A stretch of 64,000 bases of DNA from Viola odorata (GCA_963691705.1 OY829542.1:1743501-1807500); one strand, 5' to 3'. Shown: positions 1-13,600, counted from the first letter of the stretch. Numbers and translations: made by a program. The notes: generated from the sequence alone by a model not told the origin.

Positions 1-3000
1 GAGGACCTCTGGTTCGTAATCTTGCTCTGGTTTACGGGCAGGGCTGCGGTTTCGGCTATCGAGACTGAGTTGGCATTAGTGTGAGTTGGGGTAGAGACGA
101 CCTTGTCCAACATGGTATCTTCACTCGGTGAAGCTAATGCTTTTAGCTGCTTCCCTAGAGTTAAAATAGTCTCTTGGCATTCTGCTAGCTTTTCTGAGGC
201 AGCTGTTATCTCCCAATCCTGCAAGGTTGATCAATTACTTTATGTTGACTATAACGGCAAGAATATGCATCATTTAGATGGTAGTAAGAAGGACATGAAA
301 GTTACGGTAAACCATCTATAGAAGTGCTTATGTAGGAAAAATACATTTATGGAATCATCCATCTCGACTATATAATTTTCGAGAATTTTTTTTCTTGTCT
401 TACATATTCTTTGGCTACATGCAAAATGTCAACCCAAACCTTACTAAGAAAACGAGCTTAAGGTTAGCCTCTGTTGAAGAAGGATCGGTTTCAGGAGAAA
501 AGGCGAAGTTAAGATCAGCTCCATTATCGCACACAAAACTGAACTTACTCCAACCAAGGAAAAAGTTACTACTTATGCTATAGGTACTACATTAGCAATT
601 GCCTCCCAACTCCAAAATTTCTGATGCAATGTAAGGCTGTCAATAATTACCAATTAATCTTGAAAGCTACTAACCATAATCCTAGATTGCAAATAATTTG
701 AACACACATGGGAAGACGATATGAACTTACAGTTCGAAGTTGCTTTTCTTCCTGATGGAATTCATTCTCAGGGAGTGCCTTTTTTTGCAAGCTGAAATAG
801 CATGTATCACCCAAATGAGATTACTAAACAATGCTGGAAAGTTATTAGCAAGAGTTATTGCTTTTATAAACTCCTTATCTTCAATACAAGTTAAAAAGGG
901 AAATCATAAATTAGAGAACAAGTACCTATCAAGCTGAAGCTGTAGGTCAAGACACGTGGCCTCCAATTCTTCACAGCAACTAGTTTTGTTCTCCAGTTCC
1001 ACTTCCATGGAAGAAAACTTATGCCGGGCCTCAATTAATTCAGCTTTTGCTACTGTAAGCTGTGTATCGAGATCTTCTTTCATCAATTTGTGATTTTCAA
1101 TTTGATTCTCCAACATTTCCTTCAAAGATTTCAGAGCATCTAATTCTGTTTGCAAGCTTGCAATGGTCTTTTCTGATTCGTGGAGTCGAGTCATGAAGGA
1201 ATCGCTATTTGTAGCTGACTCAATTTTCCCATCCGATTGCTTTTCCACTGATTCTATACTAATTGACTCAGCTTTAAAGTTCTTACTTTCATCTCTATCA
1301 GGGGGCTGGAATCCATCTTTCTCAACATAGCTGTGATGTCCATTTGTAGCAGAAACTGTTGGCAAACATGAGAGCTGTTCGTTGGAAAGAAGTGATTTAT
1401 CTACTCTGAAGGCAGGAACTTCAACTTCACTTTCACTCCGGGTTTCATCCCAATCAAAATGCTTTTTAGCTTCGTACCTCATGCTTGAAACATCTTGAAG
1501 GGAAAAACAATGGTTGATAGTCCAATCCAAAGCAGAACATAATTCTTGGGCAAACCTGTTTACATTTGATTTTCCACTCAACATATCATAACAACTATGA
1601 ACAAACTGATGTAACACAGCACTCAGTTCAGAAGTTTTCCATTGCAATACTCGAACCATATACCCGGAAGGTGATTCTGCACTCTTATACGGTAAAATAG
1701 TCCCTTCATTTTTCAACATGGTTTCTGATGTAGTATAATCATGGTGTGGTTGTGTGATCCCTTCGATAAGCTCAATTATCTTTCCAACTGATTTGCTTAG
1801 ATCTGACTGGAGCTCCAGGTTGTTCTTATCAGTTATTCCATCAGATGATTCCTTCATGGAAGACATTTCTTTAGGCTTCGATGGCACATGTCCATCATTA
1901 TGGAGGACATTTGCATCATTGATATTACCCAAAGCAACTCTAACATCCTCCAGCATCTTATCTGGCTTTCTTTGTGTCACATTGCTTTGCTCCAGCACTA
2001 CTTTCAGAATATCCTGAAGCCAATCAGAAGTTTTATCTTTCGACTTGATTTCCTGGTTTGATACCCAAGAGCCAGACTCTCCGTTCAAAACAGTTTTGAT
2101 AGAGGTAACAATTGCATTATTTTCATCAGAAGAAACATGAGGACTTCCAGAATGGTTATCAACTGAGACAATTGCAAGTCTTTCCATTTCGACGAAGTCA
2201 TCCATCAGATTCATGTCTGAATCTCCAACAGTTTTGCTGGATGGTGGCCCACTTTGCCTCTTATGTTTGAAGTGATCCAACTCTGAAATCAATGCAGAAG
2301 CCCATGATTCAGAACAGCTAAACTTGTCATCACTCCCAACATCAGACATTGAAGCATGAGAGAAATCATGTGACATACGAACACTCCTCGGTGTCTCCAA
2401 AGTTGTCTGACCTTTTGATAATTCATCAAAATTTGACTCTACTTGTGATAATTGGGAAGCTGTGCGAGCATACATGGTCCTTGAAAATTGAAGTTCATTT
2501 GCCTTTTTACTAAGGGCTTCTTTTAGAGTCATGTTTTCTTCTTCCATGGCACGCAACTTCTCAATCCAAGAGCTGATCTTTTTGCTGGGAGTGTCAGGAC
2601 CGTTGTCGGTGGCAGATTCTTCCATGAAACCACTGAGGCTAGCATTTGACCTTCTCCTTCTCATTTCAGTACAATCTCGCCCCAGTATTTCTACTTCATT
2701 TTTCATTTTTGCCAGGGCAGCAGGGCCAGGCAACCGTTTGCGAACCAGCACACGCAGCCTCTGACACTCTGATTCTAACTTTGCAATTTTCTTCACGCTC
2801 TCCAAGTGCTGCCTGTGAGATACATCGGAGGTTCTACGATTAAATTCGCTCTCTTCATTTCTGATCTCCAGTTCCTTCTCTATCACTCTGACCTCATATC
2901 TCAGAGAAGCATTATCTCTCTCCATGGATTCTAATCTTGTCATTAGAGCACTAAACTCCGCTTCCACTTGTGCCTTTTGTTTACTCAAATCATCTATCAA

Positions 3001-4323
3001 CTTCTCTTTTGACAACAGCACCTTAGTTAGATGAGTATTCTCAACACCTATTTTGGCAAGCCTCTTATCGGTATCTGCCAGGTTCTCTTCCAACAGCATC
3101 AGGGATTTCTCATACTCCCTTGATGTCTTCAATATAGCATCATGAATCCTTCGCTCCTGCTCTTCTCGAACAAAACGTAGCTGCTGCATGCATTCTTTTA
3201 GGGCCGCATCCAGATGAGTTGATCTTTCTTGTGCAGTAGCTCTTTGCTTTAAGGCTTCATCTAATTCATGCTTTAGAGACACCAATTTTGTTTCTAACGT
3301 ATCCCGCCCTATTGGAAATCATTAATTAAACCAATATTATTACAAAGTTACAGAAGAAATATGGCATACCAATTCAAAGATTCTCAAAGAAACCACCACA
3401 AGGTTACTTAAATTATTTAATATGTCAGGATCATCATCTAATCATTATTTAAAAAGGGTGGTGGGGGTACAAAAATTTAAATTATTTACCTGCCACTGCC
3501 TCCTGAGCTATCTTTACTTGTTTCTTTATAAGATCATCTTTTGCATTACACTCCAACAGAGCAGAAGAAAGCTTATCAGTTAAAATTCTCAGCTTGTTCT
3601 CCAATTCTGCCTTATCTGACAGAAGTGTCTGTATCTGCAAAAAAACAAATTTGTTACGAACTACGATAGATTTTTATATGAAACATTAAGTGATCAAGAA
3701 AATGTTTCTTGATTCATTTAAAAAAGATGCCTAAGACACCTCCATAGGAAACAGAATTGAAGTTTCCTTAGCACTCACTACTTGTGTCTGCATAATACCT
3801 AAGAATATCCTACTTAAGAAAAGTACCCGTAATCCTATCAACAAATAGGAACAACAAGTCAACAACTTTCAAATAAGCATAACTCAGATTTACGATTCTA
3901 TTAGGAACACATAGCTTGCAGATTTTAAACATGTAAGTAGCATTAGTAAATTCTCTCAACGCAGTAATCTCACACATTTTCCTATGAATTGCATGTTTTA
4001 CACATATATGCACTCATCTTTCTAACAAGGGTTGGTCCCCATTTAACCAAAACAAGAAAGGAAAAGAAACCAATGTGGCATTTCAATTTTTCAATTAGTA
4101 GTAGTAGCTAATTAAGACAACCAAAGTCACTCTTTTCTCTACTACTACATTAATCCAAACACAATAAGAACCATCAAAGCCAAAACTAACAGAAAGTACA
4201 TAAAAAAAAACAGAAGAATTTCACCTCCTCTTCATGCCCTTTTACATTTTCAACAGCAGCACCAACAACAACAACCTTCTGATCACTAGATTTCTTCTTC
4301 CACAACCATGTCTTTTGGTCCAT
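1..4323 (-). CDS. Filament-like plant protein (FPP family, DUF869), C-terminus beyond window
   Basis: Plant-specific long coiled-coil protein. The family is linked to microtubule and membrane-associated scaffolding, but no biochemical activity is visible in the sequence. Reconstructed exons on the minus strand are 4323-4225, 3634-3490, 3308-926, 791-731 and 218-1, with consistent phases and GT..AG borders. They give about 968 residues before the window edge. The start MDQKTWLWKKKSSDQK is the tryptophan/lysine-rich N-terminus typical of FPPs and fixes the ATG at 4323. Heptad-rich Glu/Lys/Leu segments cover roughly residues 34-330 and 690-900, with a Ser/Asp-rich middle containing family motifs such as ELDHFK. 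The 61-nt exon encodes a conserved EEKQLRT stretch that leads into DWEITAASEKLAECQETI. Family members usually run to about 1000 residues or more, so an end piece is missing to the left. A MITE lies about 620 bp upstream of the ATG. The family call is firm; the paralogue number is not assigned. Confidence 0.95.
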
Positions 4324-4939
4324 TATTTACACCCAAATCACCAAAATCTCACCTTGCATGCAGAATCAGACTACAACATTGAGGCATTTTCAGTAGTTGC
4401 AAAGAAAAGGGTAAGAAAGAGGAAGAAAAAGGGGTGATCTTTGAACAGAAGTTGGGTTTATTTCTAGCAAGAAAAGACAAAAGAAGAAGTATGGAGAAAT
4501 TAATAAATTTGGAAGAAAAAGAGAGAAGTAATATGATAATGTGCAATGCCAGGCTACTACCGACAAATAAATCACTAGAGTAGGAGAAGAAGAAGGAAGG
4601 GGAGAGAGATTTCACAGCTAAGAAAGAGAGTGTTCTTCGTGCAAGACAGTGAGGTGTGTGCGACTGTACGTGTGTGTATTACATTAATGTATATGTTTAA
4701 TATTTATGCGTTTGGTAAAGCAGATTATCAACTAATTTTTAATACGATGATAGATCGTAGACAGATGACAAATTGACAAAAATATAATTACAAGAAAGGA
4801 AAAATGTAATAATTTTCCGTAAATAAAAGGGCAAAAGTTGGCGTTTTCTGATGGTGGTGTCTGGTGTGTGTTGTTGTTAATTGTTGTTTATGTGATAAAT
4901 GGGCAAAAGCAGAATGACAAGGGTTTCGCTTAAAAGATA
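4324..4939 (-). promoter_or_regulatory. 5' leader and proximal promoter of the FPP gene
   Basis: Read on the minus strand, the bases just above the FPP start codon are rich in C and T (for example 4560-4620 is purine-rich on the plus strand), as plant 5' untranslated leaders often are. The small ORFs here on either strand lack any recognisable domain and are probably noise. The region ends at a MITE starting at 4940. No convincing TATA box could be fixed. Confidence 0.35.
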
Positions 4940-5154
4940 CTCCCTCCGTCATTTAAAAAGTGACGCCCACACTATTTATACGCATATCGAGGAGGCCGAA
5001 TGACGCACTATTTGACCCCAAAAAGTTTCGAATTTTTTCTCGTACGTACGTTCGAAAAAAAATACGAATTTTTTTAGGTCAAATAGTACATCATCCGACC
5101 TCCTCGAAACGCGTGTCTACAGTGCGGGCGTCTCTCTTTAAAAGACAGAGGGAG
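4940..5154. mobile_element. Stowaway/mariner-like hairpin MITE
   Basis: The element begins CTCCCTCCGTC and ends GACAGAGGGAG, with a TA dinucleotide on each side (4938-4939 and 5155-5156), as expected for Tc1/mariner-type insertion. The interior is almost fully self-complementary: the halves meet near 5043-5052 at CGTACGTACG, and pairs such as GACGCCCAC/GTGCGGGCGTC and GAGGAGGCCG/CGACCTCCTC can be matched. There is no coding capacity. It lies in the 5' flank of the FPP gene. Related copies occur at 18868, 29886, 36242 and 46537. Confidence 0.8.
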
Positions 5155-5156
5155 TA

Positions 5157-6819
5157 ATTAAAAGTGACATACTATACTGTAACGCCTTGTCCACAACAAA
5201 AAGGGTTATGATAAAAAAAATCATTAATCAACTAAATGGACAGTCCACTCACTCTAGGTATCTTCCAAACTTGTTCATGTCGTGTTAAATGGTTTAATTA
5301 AAAGATGGATTAGTGATGATAATGATGCTTATGCTTTGGTTTGTTCTATATTGTCACTTTATTTCTTTTTTTCTATCGTATCCGGTTGTTGAGAAGTCCT
5401 TAGGATCACAAATAATGCGATTCTGTTATGAGTAGCAGCATTCTTAGGTAATACTCTTTTTAATAATAATTATAAAGAGTAATCCTACTCTTCTCCTAGG
5501 CCTACATTAGGCCTTTAACTATAATTACTATATTGATTAATGATTTTACACCCAAAATATATCTTTAAATTAATACAATTATGAGAAATGAATATATTGT
5601 TTACGTAGTCCGACAATGTATCTATTTCGGACGTACCTGCGCATAACGTGTTAGCCTATAACTGATAGGTTATGCTCTCGGCCTTTTTATCTGGAACTAT
5701 ATGTAACCATTTTATTAATTGATTGGTTTATATGAGATGCTAACATAAAATGTTTTTGACCTGATAGTTGGCAACTTGGTTGGCATTGTTTGAAGCATAT
5801 TTACTCGTTACCAAACTCTTCTGCACAAAAAGAGAGAGTTAAAAGTTGTGTGAATAGCCACCGCAAGGACACCATCACCACTTTACTTTTGCTATCTATA
5901 GAACAGAAGATAGTAGAAAAGTGCATTGAGTGAGATAATTATTGGTTGTTGCCTCCTTCACGTCTCTACCTATCTTTTCTCCCCAATATTTATTAATTTC
6001 TTCCCTTTTGGCAAGCTTGGTTTTGGAGTTGGGCCCACTCATTAGTTCTCCTACCATATGGAGAGTGAGTTTTTTTCTTTTTTGGTATGAAGAATGAGTT
6101 AATTAATGTCTCCCTCTGAGGGCTCTTTAATGATTGTTACTACTAGAATTTGCTTGTTACTACTTCAATTCGCATACGTACGTACATATCAAAAACACAA
6201 ACAAACGTTGATAATTAACCTTTATTATATTATGAGAAAATCAAGCATTGAGTCCTGGTAGAGGACCTTGAAACGAGTGAACTTCTGCGTCAAACAAATA
6301 GACATCCCGATAAACATGAGAAACAATCACCTATTCAAAACAACCAAACTCAATCCGGATAAAACGAGCCATAGTACTACACTGCACACTTACTAAGCAT
6401 TCACCAAGCACTATGTCCACTGTTAGTTTAGTATCACACACCACATATATACATTCCCATTAATTGTTAGTCACCGTGACAAGAGATGTCGCAGTTGTAG
6501 TTTTCGAATAGAGTTTTTTAAAATTCTTTTTTTTTTTGGTTAGGAACAGGAGATGTTGATGGGGTTTAAGACATTGATAACTTTTCAGTGGACTAAATGA
6601 TGATGGGATTTCTCACTTGTTTTGATTTCAACAGCTACAAAACGTACACTAAACTCATGAACCTGCCAAAACTTTGGTTAATTACTTCTATTTGTCGGCC
6701 ATTGGTCAATATCAGATTATCACATTTAATTATGATGTAATTTATTTATTTATTTATCAATATAATACAATAGAATTAGAAAGACTAATACTAATCTTCA
6801 AAAAATACTAAATATACAC
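5157..6819. other. Intergenic DNA between FPP and OTU7 genes
   Basis: AT-rich sequence between two divergent promoters. I see no coding exon, RNA gene or clear transposon end in it. Short homopolymer and AT tracts are the only structure. Confidence 0.5.
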
Positions 6820-6849
6820 ATGCGAGGGATTTTGAGAATGGATTCCAGT

Positions 6850-6942
6850 CGTGTGGGCCTTAGAAAAGCCCACTTTAACGGACCAGCAGGCCCAATAAGT
6901 GGCAGTCGGAAGGGTCCGCCGCCGCCGGTAACCTATATACTC
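6850..6942 (+). promoter_or_regulatory. OTU7 promoter: site II elements and TATA box
   Basis: Within 100 bp there are three GGGCC/GCCCA-type motifs: GTGGGCCT at 6853-6860, AAGCCCAC at 6866-6873 and AGGCCCAA at 6889-6896. These match plant site II elements, bound by TCP factors and common in promoters of housekeeping genes. A TATA-like CTATATAC lies at 6933-6940, about 85 bp before the ATG at 7023, which would place transcription start near 6965. A CCCTAA telo-box-like sequence lies in the leader at about 6985. The motifs are seen directly; their function is inferred. Confidence 0.5.
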
Positions 6943-7022
6943 TCCGTTTCTGTCTCCCCGCCACGAAAAAATGAAAATCCAAACACCCTAACCACGTTAA
7001 ACAGAGCAATCAATCCTTAACA

Positions 7023-10000
7023 ATGGTTAAAACCAAACAACAAAAATCCAAGCCCAAGAAAACCCCCAACGTAAGTCTCTTTTGTCCTAAAGATTCCTCG
7101 TCTCTGCCCTTTCCTAGTTTTTTTCTTTTTTTCCATTTTATGTTTGAGTTATTTTGCAGAATCACAACAAATGCTAGATGTTTTTTGTAATTTTTTCTCA
7201 ATTGTTGTGTTGTTAATTTTGTAGGTTGTAGTTTATATAGGCTTGTAACTGGATGTTAGAGTGTAATTAATAGGGAGGGCATGAACTCGAGTTGTTCATG
7301 TACTTATTGCTTTGTTTGAGGAGATTAGTTTTGGAGAATTGACTGGTCTGTTGTTCGGAGCCCCCGAGTTTCGTTGTCAGTATCTAGGATTGGAGATGAT
7401 CAAGTCGGCAAACAAGTGAATAACTCTGTTGCATAGAAAATTTGGGAATTTGATGAATGCTTTCAGCAGTATTGGTTGTGTTTTGTCTTAGATATCTGTG
7501 TAGGTAGGTCACTGAGAATGTTATGCATTGTTTAGAAGACAGATTGTACATTTATGTTTTTCAAACTGTTCGAAGCAGTTGTTTTTTCAAATTCTTTGTT
7601 ATTTAGCTTATCGACTAATTAACTGGAGAAACTATTTTTATGCTTATGACTGATATGTCTTTTGTGCTTATTTCGGATATGGAACACACTTATGAAAACT
7701 GGCTGTAATCTGTGTGTATGAATGTGCAAGCAATGGTGTTAAACAAAATTAGAATTGACTAATGGCAAGGTTGCCTGGGCTCTACATTACGTGTTACTTG
7801 TTTTTTTTTTCTTTTGTTTTTTTTTCAAAAAGCGAAACTTCTCTTATATAGTTTTGGAAGTATTTAACTGATCTGTTTGGCATATAGGTAAAGAAAAAGG
7901 GGAAGCGGGCAAATCTCACTCAATTCCGTGCTTATCTTGATCTATTGGGCCTAAAGATTATCCAGCTGACAGCAGATGGTAATTGTTTTTTCAGGTCTGT
8001 GTTTGCACATGCCCTTATTTTGTGTTAATTGGTCACCTCGTTCATGTCTGATGGTAGGTTTTACACTAAGGAACGTAATCAGAATTTTTTCAACTTTTTT
8101 TTGTCATGTATGCAAGAGAGTTTGTTACATAAGAAAATCCAAGTCCATCAATGAACTAGTTTTCATGCAGATGGAAATTTGATGTTGTTTGAGGAGTTTA
8201 CTCTTGTTGGTCTACAGGGGTCTTGCAGATCAATTGGAAGGTCATGAAGAGGAACATGGAAAGTATCGCAGTATGGTGGTACAGTATATCATGGTAACTA
8301 GCTCCTACAAAAAACAAGTTTGTTTGACATGTGCAATAAACCTTCCTTCATTAGTTGGCATTGCCACTATTAAGATGTTGATGTTATGCCCATTATTAAA
8401 GAAAGAAATGAGAGGGTAAAAAGAAAAAGGAAATCTTTTTATTTTTTCTTGTTGAGGTGCAACCAGTTCAACGATTTACTTCTATCTCTGTCCTGTTAAT
8501 GAAGCTAATATTAGGACTATGTCAAACAGAAAAATCGTGAAATGTTTGAGCCCTTTATTGAGGATGAGATCCCTTTTGATGAATATTGTCAATCCATGGA
8601 AAAGGATGGCACATGGGCTGGAAATATGGAATTGCAAGCAGCGTCCCTTGTTACACATAGTAATATATGCATTCACCGGGTGAGGTCTCTTTTCATTTGT
8701 TTCTGTGTTTCAGTTTCATGCTCGTTCATAATTCAACTTCCAGTTTGACAACTATGATATCTTTTGACCAATTGAATGTCCATGTGACTGAAACAAGCTC
8801 AAACACTTACGCTCATGTAACAGAAAAGGAATAGTTATTTCTTGTCTTAATAGCTTGCCCGCTAGGCATGCTAGGGGAAAAACTCACAAATAGACATGTG
8901 GCTTATGAGAACATGTGCCATGCGTGCTTGCAGAGATATATTGATGCATAGTTTCTCTGCTTACTTGATACAGTACATGTCGCCTCGCTGGTACATCCAA
9001 AATTTTAAAGAAAATGGAGCTCGGATGATCCACTTGTAAGTGCTTTTGCCTTTACTGTTCTGTTCACAGGCATATCTTTTGATTATAGATGAGCTGCCTT
9101 GATTATGTTTTGGCTATGGAGTAAAGGTAATATAGAATTCCATACGTAGCATGTATTTTGTGACGAGGAGAATCTTTTGTGTTTATCTTCCATTGATCTC
9201 ATGGATGCAAAACTTGCATCTTTTATTTGAGACAACTAGGGGGGGTGCCATGTTAAATTTATTTTACTTCATGCTGTAGTAACTTATTTTCTATAACTGC
9301 TAGTCAATTGAATCTATGATAAAGCTGGATGGATCTAGCTAGCCCCAACTAGTTAGGGACTAAGGCTTTCTTGATATTGATGGTGAGGTAGGGATAAGTG
9401 ATGTTTCTTAGCTGGGATTAAGATAATGTATTTGAGACATGGGTGTAGGACTTGACATTTAGATTTTCTTTATCATAGAAGTAATGGTTTATGTGTAGTC
9501 TGATTTGTTTCATATCTTTTCAGATCATATCATGATGAGGAGCACTACAATAGTGTGCGGGTAAAAGAAGACCCCTGTAGTGGACCTGCTTGGCCAATTA
9601 CCATCAAGGTTTCTTTTCCTGTTCTTTTCATTTAGTATGTTCTCACTAATATTATAGCCTGATACTCCTGCCTTGTTTAAGGTTGATGCTGATCTTTCTG
9701 CAACATCTCATGAACCCAAAGTGCTATCCAAAAAATCTAAAAAGGGAGGTGCACACGATTGTGTTGATTCAGGATCCATCAAATTGGTAATGGCTGGAAG
9801 TGGTTGTGAAATTTCTGAAAAAGTCAAGCAGGTGAGAAGTAACTTGCAAAAAGCCTCTTCCTGTTTTTCTCCCTACTCCCTGCAACATTTATGGTTGTAA
9901 GCATTGTTGACATGAGTTAAGCTTTTGAGTACTGTCTACTTTCCATCTTGTATTAGGTTTTACTACTAGTGGACGGTGATGTTGATGCTGCAGTAGAGTT

Positions 10001-11600
10001 TTTAATAGCAGAACAACAAACAGATGACTACACAGCAGAAATGGAAACCTCTGCACGTGACGCTGATACTTCTTATGGTAAAGTCTGGTCAGTAATTTTG
10101 ACACATTTTAACTAATTCAATGATTTCTTCTTCTAAATTTTGTTTTTCCTTCCTTGTACTGGTTTTCCAGTTAGCTGTTGAAATTAGTTGGAATTGATAT
10201 GTGACCATTCTCTTTTGAAGTTTATCTATTTCACTCTCCCATTTACACTATTGCTCTTATGAAGCTGAGACGATCTGAAATAGTCAAGGGAAAAACTCTT
10301 TTGAAGTTTATCTATTATACTCTTACTAAGCATATTTCTTCTCTAGGTTATTTAGGTGTGAATAGATTATTGTTATTATTGGATTGATGATGAACTTGTA
10401 GTCAATACTTCTTTCGAAGTAAGGGTTTGCTAGTTTTTGGTGCCTCCATGAGAATGCTTATCATACTGCTATTGTTTAACAACTGAAGTAACTATTGAAA
10501 CTTTTGTTTATTTGCTTCCTCCTTTCTATTTCTGGATTTCTTGCTTTCACCACTTTTTGGTCAGCGCTGCCTGCTTGTATCAATGTTTTCGCACTCGTTC
10601 TTTTGACTTCTCTTTTTCAATCAATGGCAAGCATATGTGAAGCATCTTGCATTCTTTCTAATCTTCTGTGTGATGAATTCATGAAAAAACAAGAACATAG
10701 AAGACCACTTGCAGTTTCCTCTCTTGTGAGGACAATGGTCGCATCATTTTGTTCTTTTTACAATTCTATCGTGGAAAGATTTGAATTGGTTTGACTTCGT
10801 GTTTAGTTGGCAATTTCCTTGTGTTGCAATTTTGCCACAGTTTCTCTCTTATTTTTTAGGTGATTTACACTTATCTTAATTTTTTCAATTCCTCAGAATG
10901 TCAAGGAGACAGCAAAGATGGAAACTTTGAGAAGCACAAGGAAGAGTCTCCAAAGAAGAAGACCAACGAGCATGATCTATCAGAAACTTATAGTAATAGC
11001 ACTTCGCGAGCAAATGACAAGGTTTTTCATTGTACTTAACCTCGTAAAAGTTTGTTTTCTCAAGATAGAGCAGTATATTACAAAGTCATGCGCCTCATTT
11101 CTTACCAAATTGCAGAACATCCCGAAAAATAAGGTTTCCCCAAATAAGGTTTGCTCATGTGGATCTAAAAAGAAATACAAGAATTGTTGTGGTGTTGGCA
11201 AGGGTAGATCCTCCACTAAGCCCGTTGGGTAAGTTTCTTGGAATCCTTACTCTTACACTGTTATTCTGTTTAAGCTGTGACTTTTCAGTATTGAAGCAAG
11301 CAAGATCATATAAACAAAATAAGAAGGCAAATGAGTCCAAATGAAGTTTGAAATTTTCTTTTTAAAAAAATCTACCATGACCTGTTCATATGTTTCATTT
11401 TTTGGACCCTTGTTTCCTTGTCCTCGTGCACTTTTCAGTTTCCCCTAATATGATATTCTTGACATATCAGTGTCCGAGCAATTGACTCAAGGAAGAGTAG
11501 AAAAGAAACAAAGCAAGGCAAGAAAGGTGGACCTGCCGAACCTGGTCCATCCATGGCATATGATGCTGGGCTGCGTGACATGGGTGCATTATGTATATGA
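7023..11600 (+). CDS. OTU7: OTU-domain deubiquitinase with SEC-C motif (OTU7 type)
   Basis: Cysteine protease that removes ubiquitin from proteins. Eleven exons join in frame: 7023-7070, 7888-7994, 8218-8293, 8530-8679, 8974-9035, 9524-9608, 9682-9831, 9957-10077, 10897-11021, 11116-11228 and 11471-11600, giving 388 residues. The OTU domain spans about residues 38-160. The catalytic box DGNCFF has Asp46 and Cys49, and the general-base histidine is in HYNSV (His155). A UBA-like helical stretch (VKQVLLLVDGDVDAAVEFL) covers about 224-242. The SEC-C zinc-binding motif CSCGSKKKYKNCC sits at 321-333. The domain order and length match Arabidopsis At5g67170 (about 375 residues, from recall). The ATG follows a leader with a TATA box and site II motifs. 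All active-site and zinc residues are present, so the gene looks functional. Confidence 0.95.
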
Positions 11601-12700
11601 ACATCAACATGAATTTTGACGTGAGTACGCCCACCACTCATTTTACAGCTTTGTTTGCATATGTTTGTCTCCCCAAAAGGGTGATTTTGCTAGGAACAAT
11701 TTTAAAAGTTTTGTTCTTTTTTCATCCGAGTCAGTGCTCTGCCTATTTTTGTTCCTAGGCCAAGCACCAACCCTCACCCTTTTGCTTGAAATGAACCCTT
11801 AGACTTGAAATCCCCATGTAAGGTTCGTCTAGGAAATGTGGAGTTGTCACTTGTCATCGGCGTATTACACTCTCCTTTAGCTATACCACTTGCTGGTCTA
11901 AGATTGCATTCAGCTAGAGCTTCTTGCACAGGCCTGAGCCTTGTTATTTATTTTTCTTCGTATTCTAGAAATTTTGGAACACACACTGGGGAAGAACGAA
12001 GCAAAGAGATGTATAATAAAATATGATGAAAAAATCTCTCACGTGACACACAAGATCTTAACCTTGCTGCTGCCTAGGATGCCTGTAACATTTTCTACGA
12101 TTGGTTTCTTCATGTTCGGTTGCAAAACTGACACTCTTTTTCTCTCCGCTTAGGTTTCAGACAGTTACAGATGTGCAAGGCTGAGTTTTCGCTTGGCCAT
12201 TTTCTCATTGGTATGTTTCCCCGCGAGAACATCACAACTCATGCTTGATCAAGATTTCTGATCCGCCTTAAAGATCGAAGTCTCGAAGTTTGAGGTGAAT
12301 CTATTCCACTAAAGAAAGCACGCAGCTAAAAAGTGGTAACGCAAAGAAAGAAAGGGTAATTTTCTTAGATGATACTGGTTGGTTGTTCTCTCAAATTGAA
12401 TGTGCATACTTTTTACCTTTAGCTTATTAGAAAAAAGTTTATAAATGAGGAAAAAGAAAGGCAGGCCTTGTGATTCCTTTTGTGTGACTGCTTAATTATC
12501 TCACATTTTGTCTGAAAATCCAACTACTAAAGAGAAGACAAGGGAAAGAATAATGTGAAACTTTTTAAACTTTTCCTTCTTTCGAGAAAGGGTGAACTGA
12601 GTGGAATGGCGAGAAAGTTATTAAGTGACGTTTTCTTTGGTTTTAGCAGTTAGAAATCTTGGATCAATAACTAAAAAGTATGTGCTGCAAAGTACATTGC
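11601..12700. other. 3' flank of the OTU7 gene
   Basis: Sequence after the OTU7 stop. It contains T-rich stretches and an AATAAA-like TAATAAAATA near 12012 that could serve polyadenylation. A GT-type donor at 11621 and later T-rich AG sites leave room for a 3' untranslated intron, but this cannot be settled by reading. No other gene is visible. Confidence 0.35.
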
Positions 12701-12721
12701 CATCCTTCTTTTTTCCTGCAA

Positions 12722-13600
12722 CAATACTTGAACGAAATTAACTTTCTACTCATAAAAATCAGAGAACTTTTTGTGCCTAACAATGGTCGAATAAGATTAG
12801 CTTTGTACTTATAAAAGGCAAAAAAGATGTTTAATGACACTCGAACGGGATTAATTTGTTACTCAAATAGGGCAAAGAGGATACGTGAAGGTACTTACAA
12901 AAAGAAAATTTTTTTTTTTGTATTTAATGATAATCGAACGAGATTAGTTTGCTACTCATATAGAAATTGAGAGAAATGGTAAAACAAGAAGGTTATTATA
13001 GACTTTAGGAATTGAGAATGGGCAGCGCTCTTTTTTTATTTCAAACCTACTTACATAGGCCTTGGTTCACCTAACTGATGGGCCAAAACTTTATTCCAAG
13101 GCAAGAATGTTAGAAATTTTTCGGGCATTATTGTGGTCCAAATCAATAACACCCACTTTCAATCCACCACTACCCTATTAGGGGTCAGAGGTTAGGCCTT
13201 TGCTCACTCTATTACCCTGCAAATTCCACTATTTGATGCATATCCCATAATCTTACTCCTACCTACTAACATGCCAAACCCACCTACTTTGTCTTGGGGA
13301 GCAACAAGAAGTTGCAAATTAGGAGTCCTGATGTATTGATCCAGAAAAACAGAGCAAAAACAATCTTTACTCTCTCGTTGAGACCAGACGTTACTCGAAC
13401 GAGATGAGTTTTCTGATCTGATTAGTGTTCTCAATAGGTAGTGAAGTCTCACCAATATTGGTTGTGTTTAAGTGGTAATGGACTTGTCCATTATTAATCA
13501 AGATCTAGAATTTAAGTATTGAGAATGTAGTAAATCATAATAGGAGAGTCGTCCTTCATTGAGACCTGATAGTGTTCAAACGAGATTAATTTTCTGCTTT
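12722..13600. repeat. Dispersed array of a TCGAACGAGATTA motif
   Basis: A roughly 35-bp unit resembling ATGATACTCGAACGAGATTA followed by TTTGCTACTCATA recurs at about 12722, 12781, 12833, 12926, 13388 and 13567 with divergence. The last two copies share extra upstream sequence (TTGAGACC). Single related copies lie near 31806 (same strand) and 59118 (opposite strand). No coding capacity is visible. This may be an old tandem repeat or the remains of a mobile element. Confidence 0.5.

Noticed and set aside
218..926. Direct splicing of FPP exon ending at 926 to exon starting at 218
   Set aside because: It produces a stop codon after three residues. Inserting the 61-nt exon 791-731 restores the frame and the family motif EEKQLRT.
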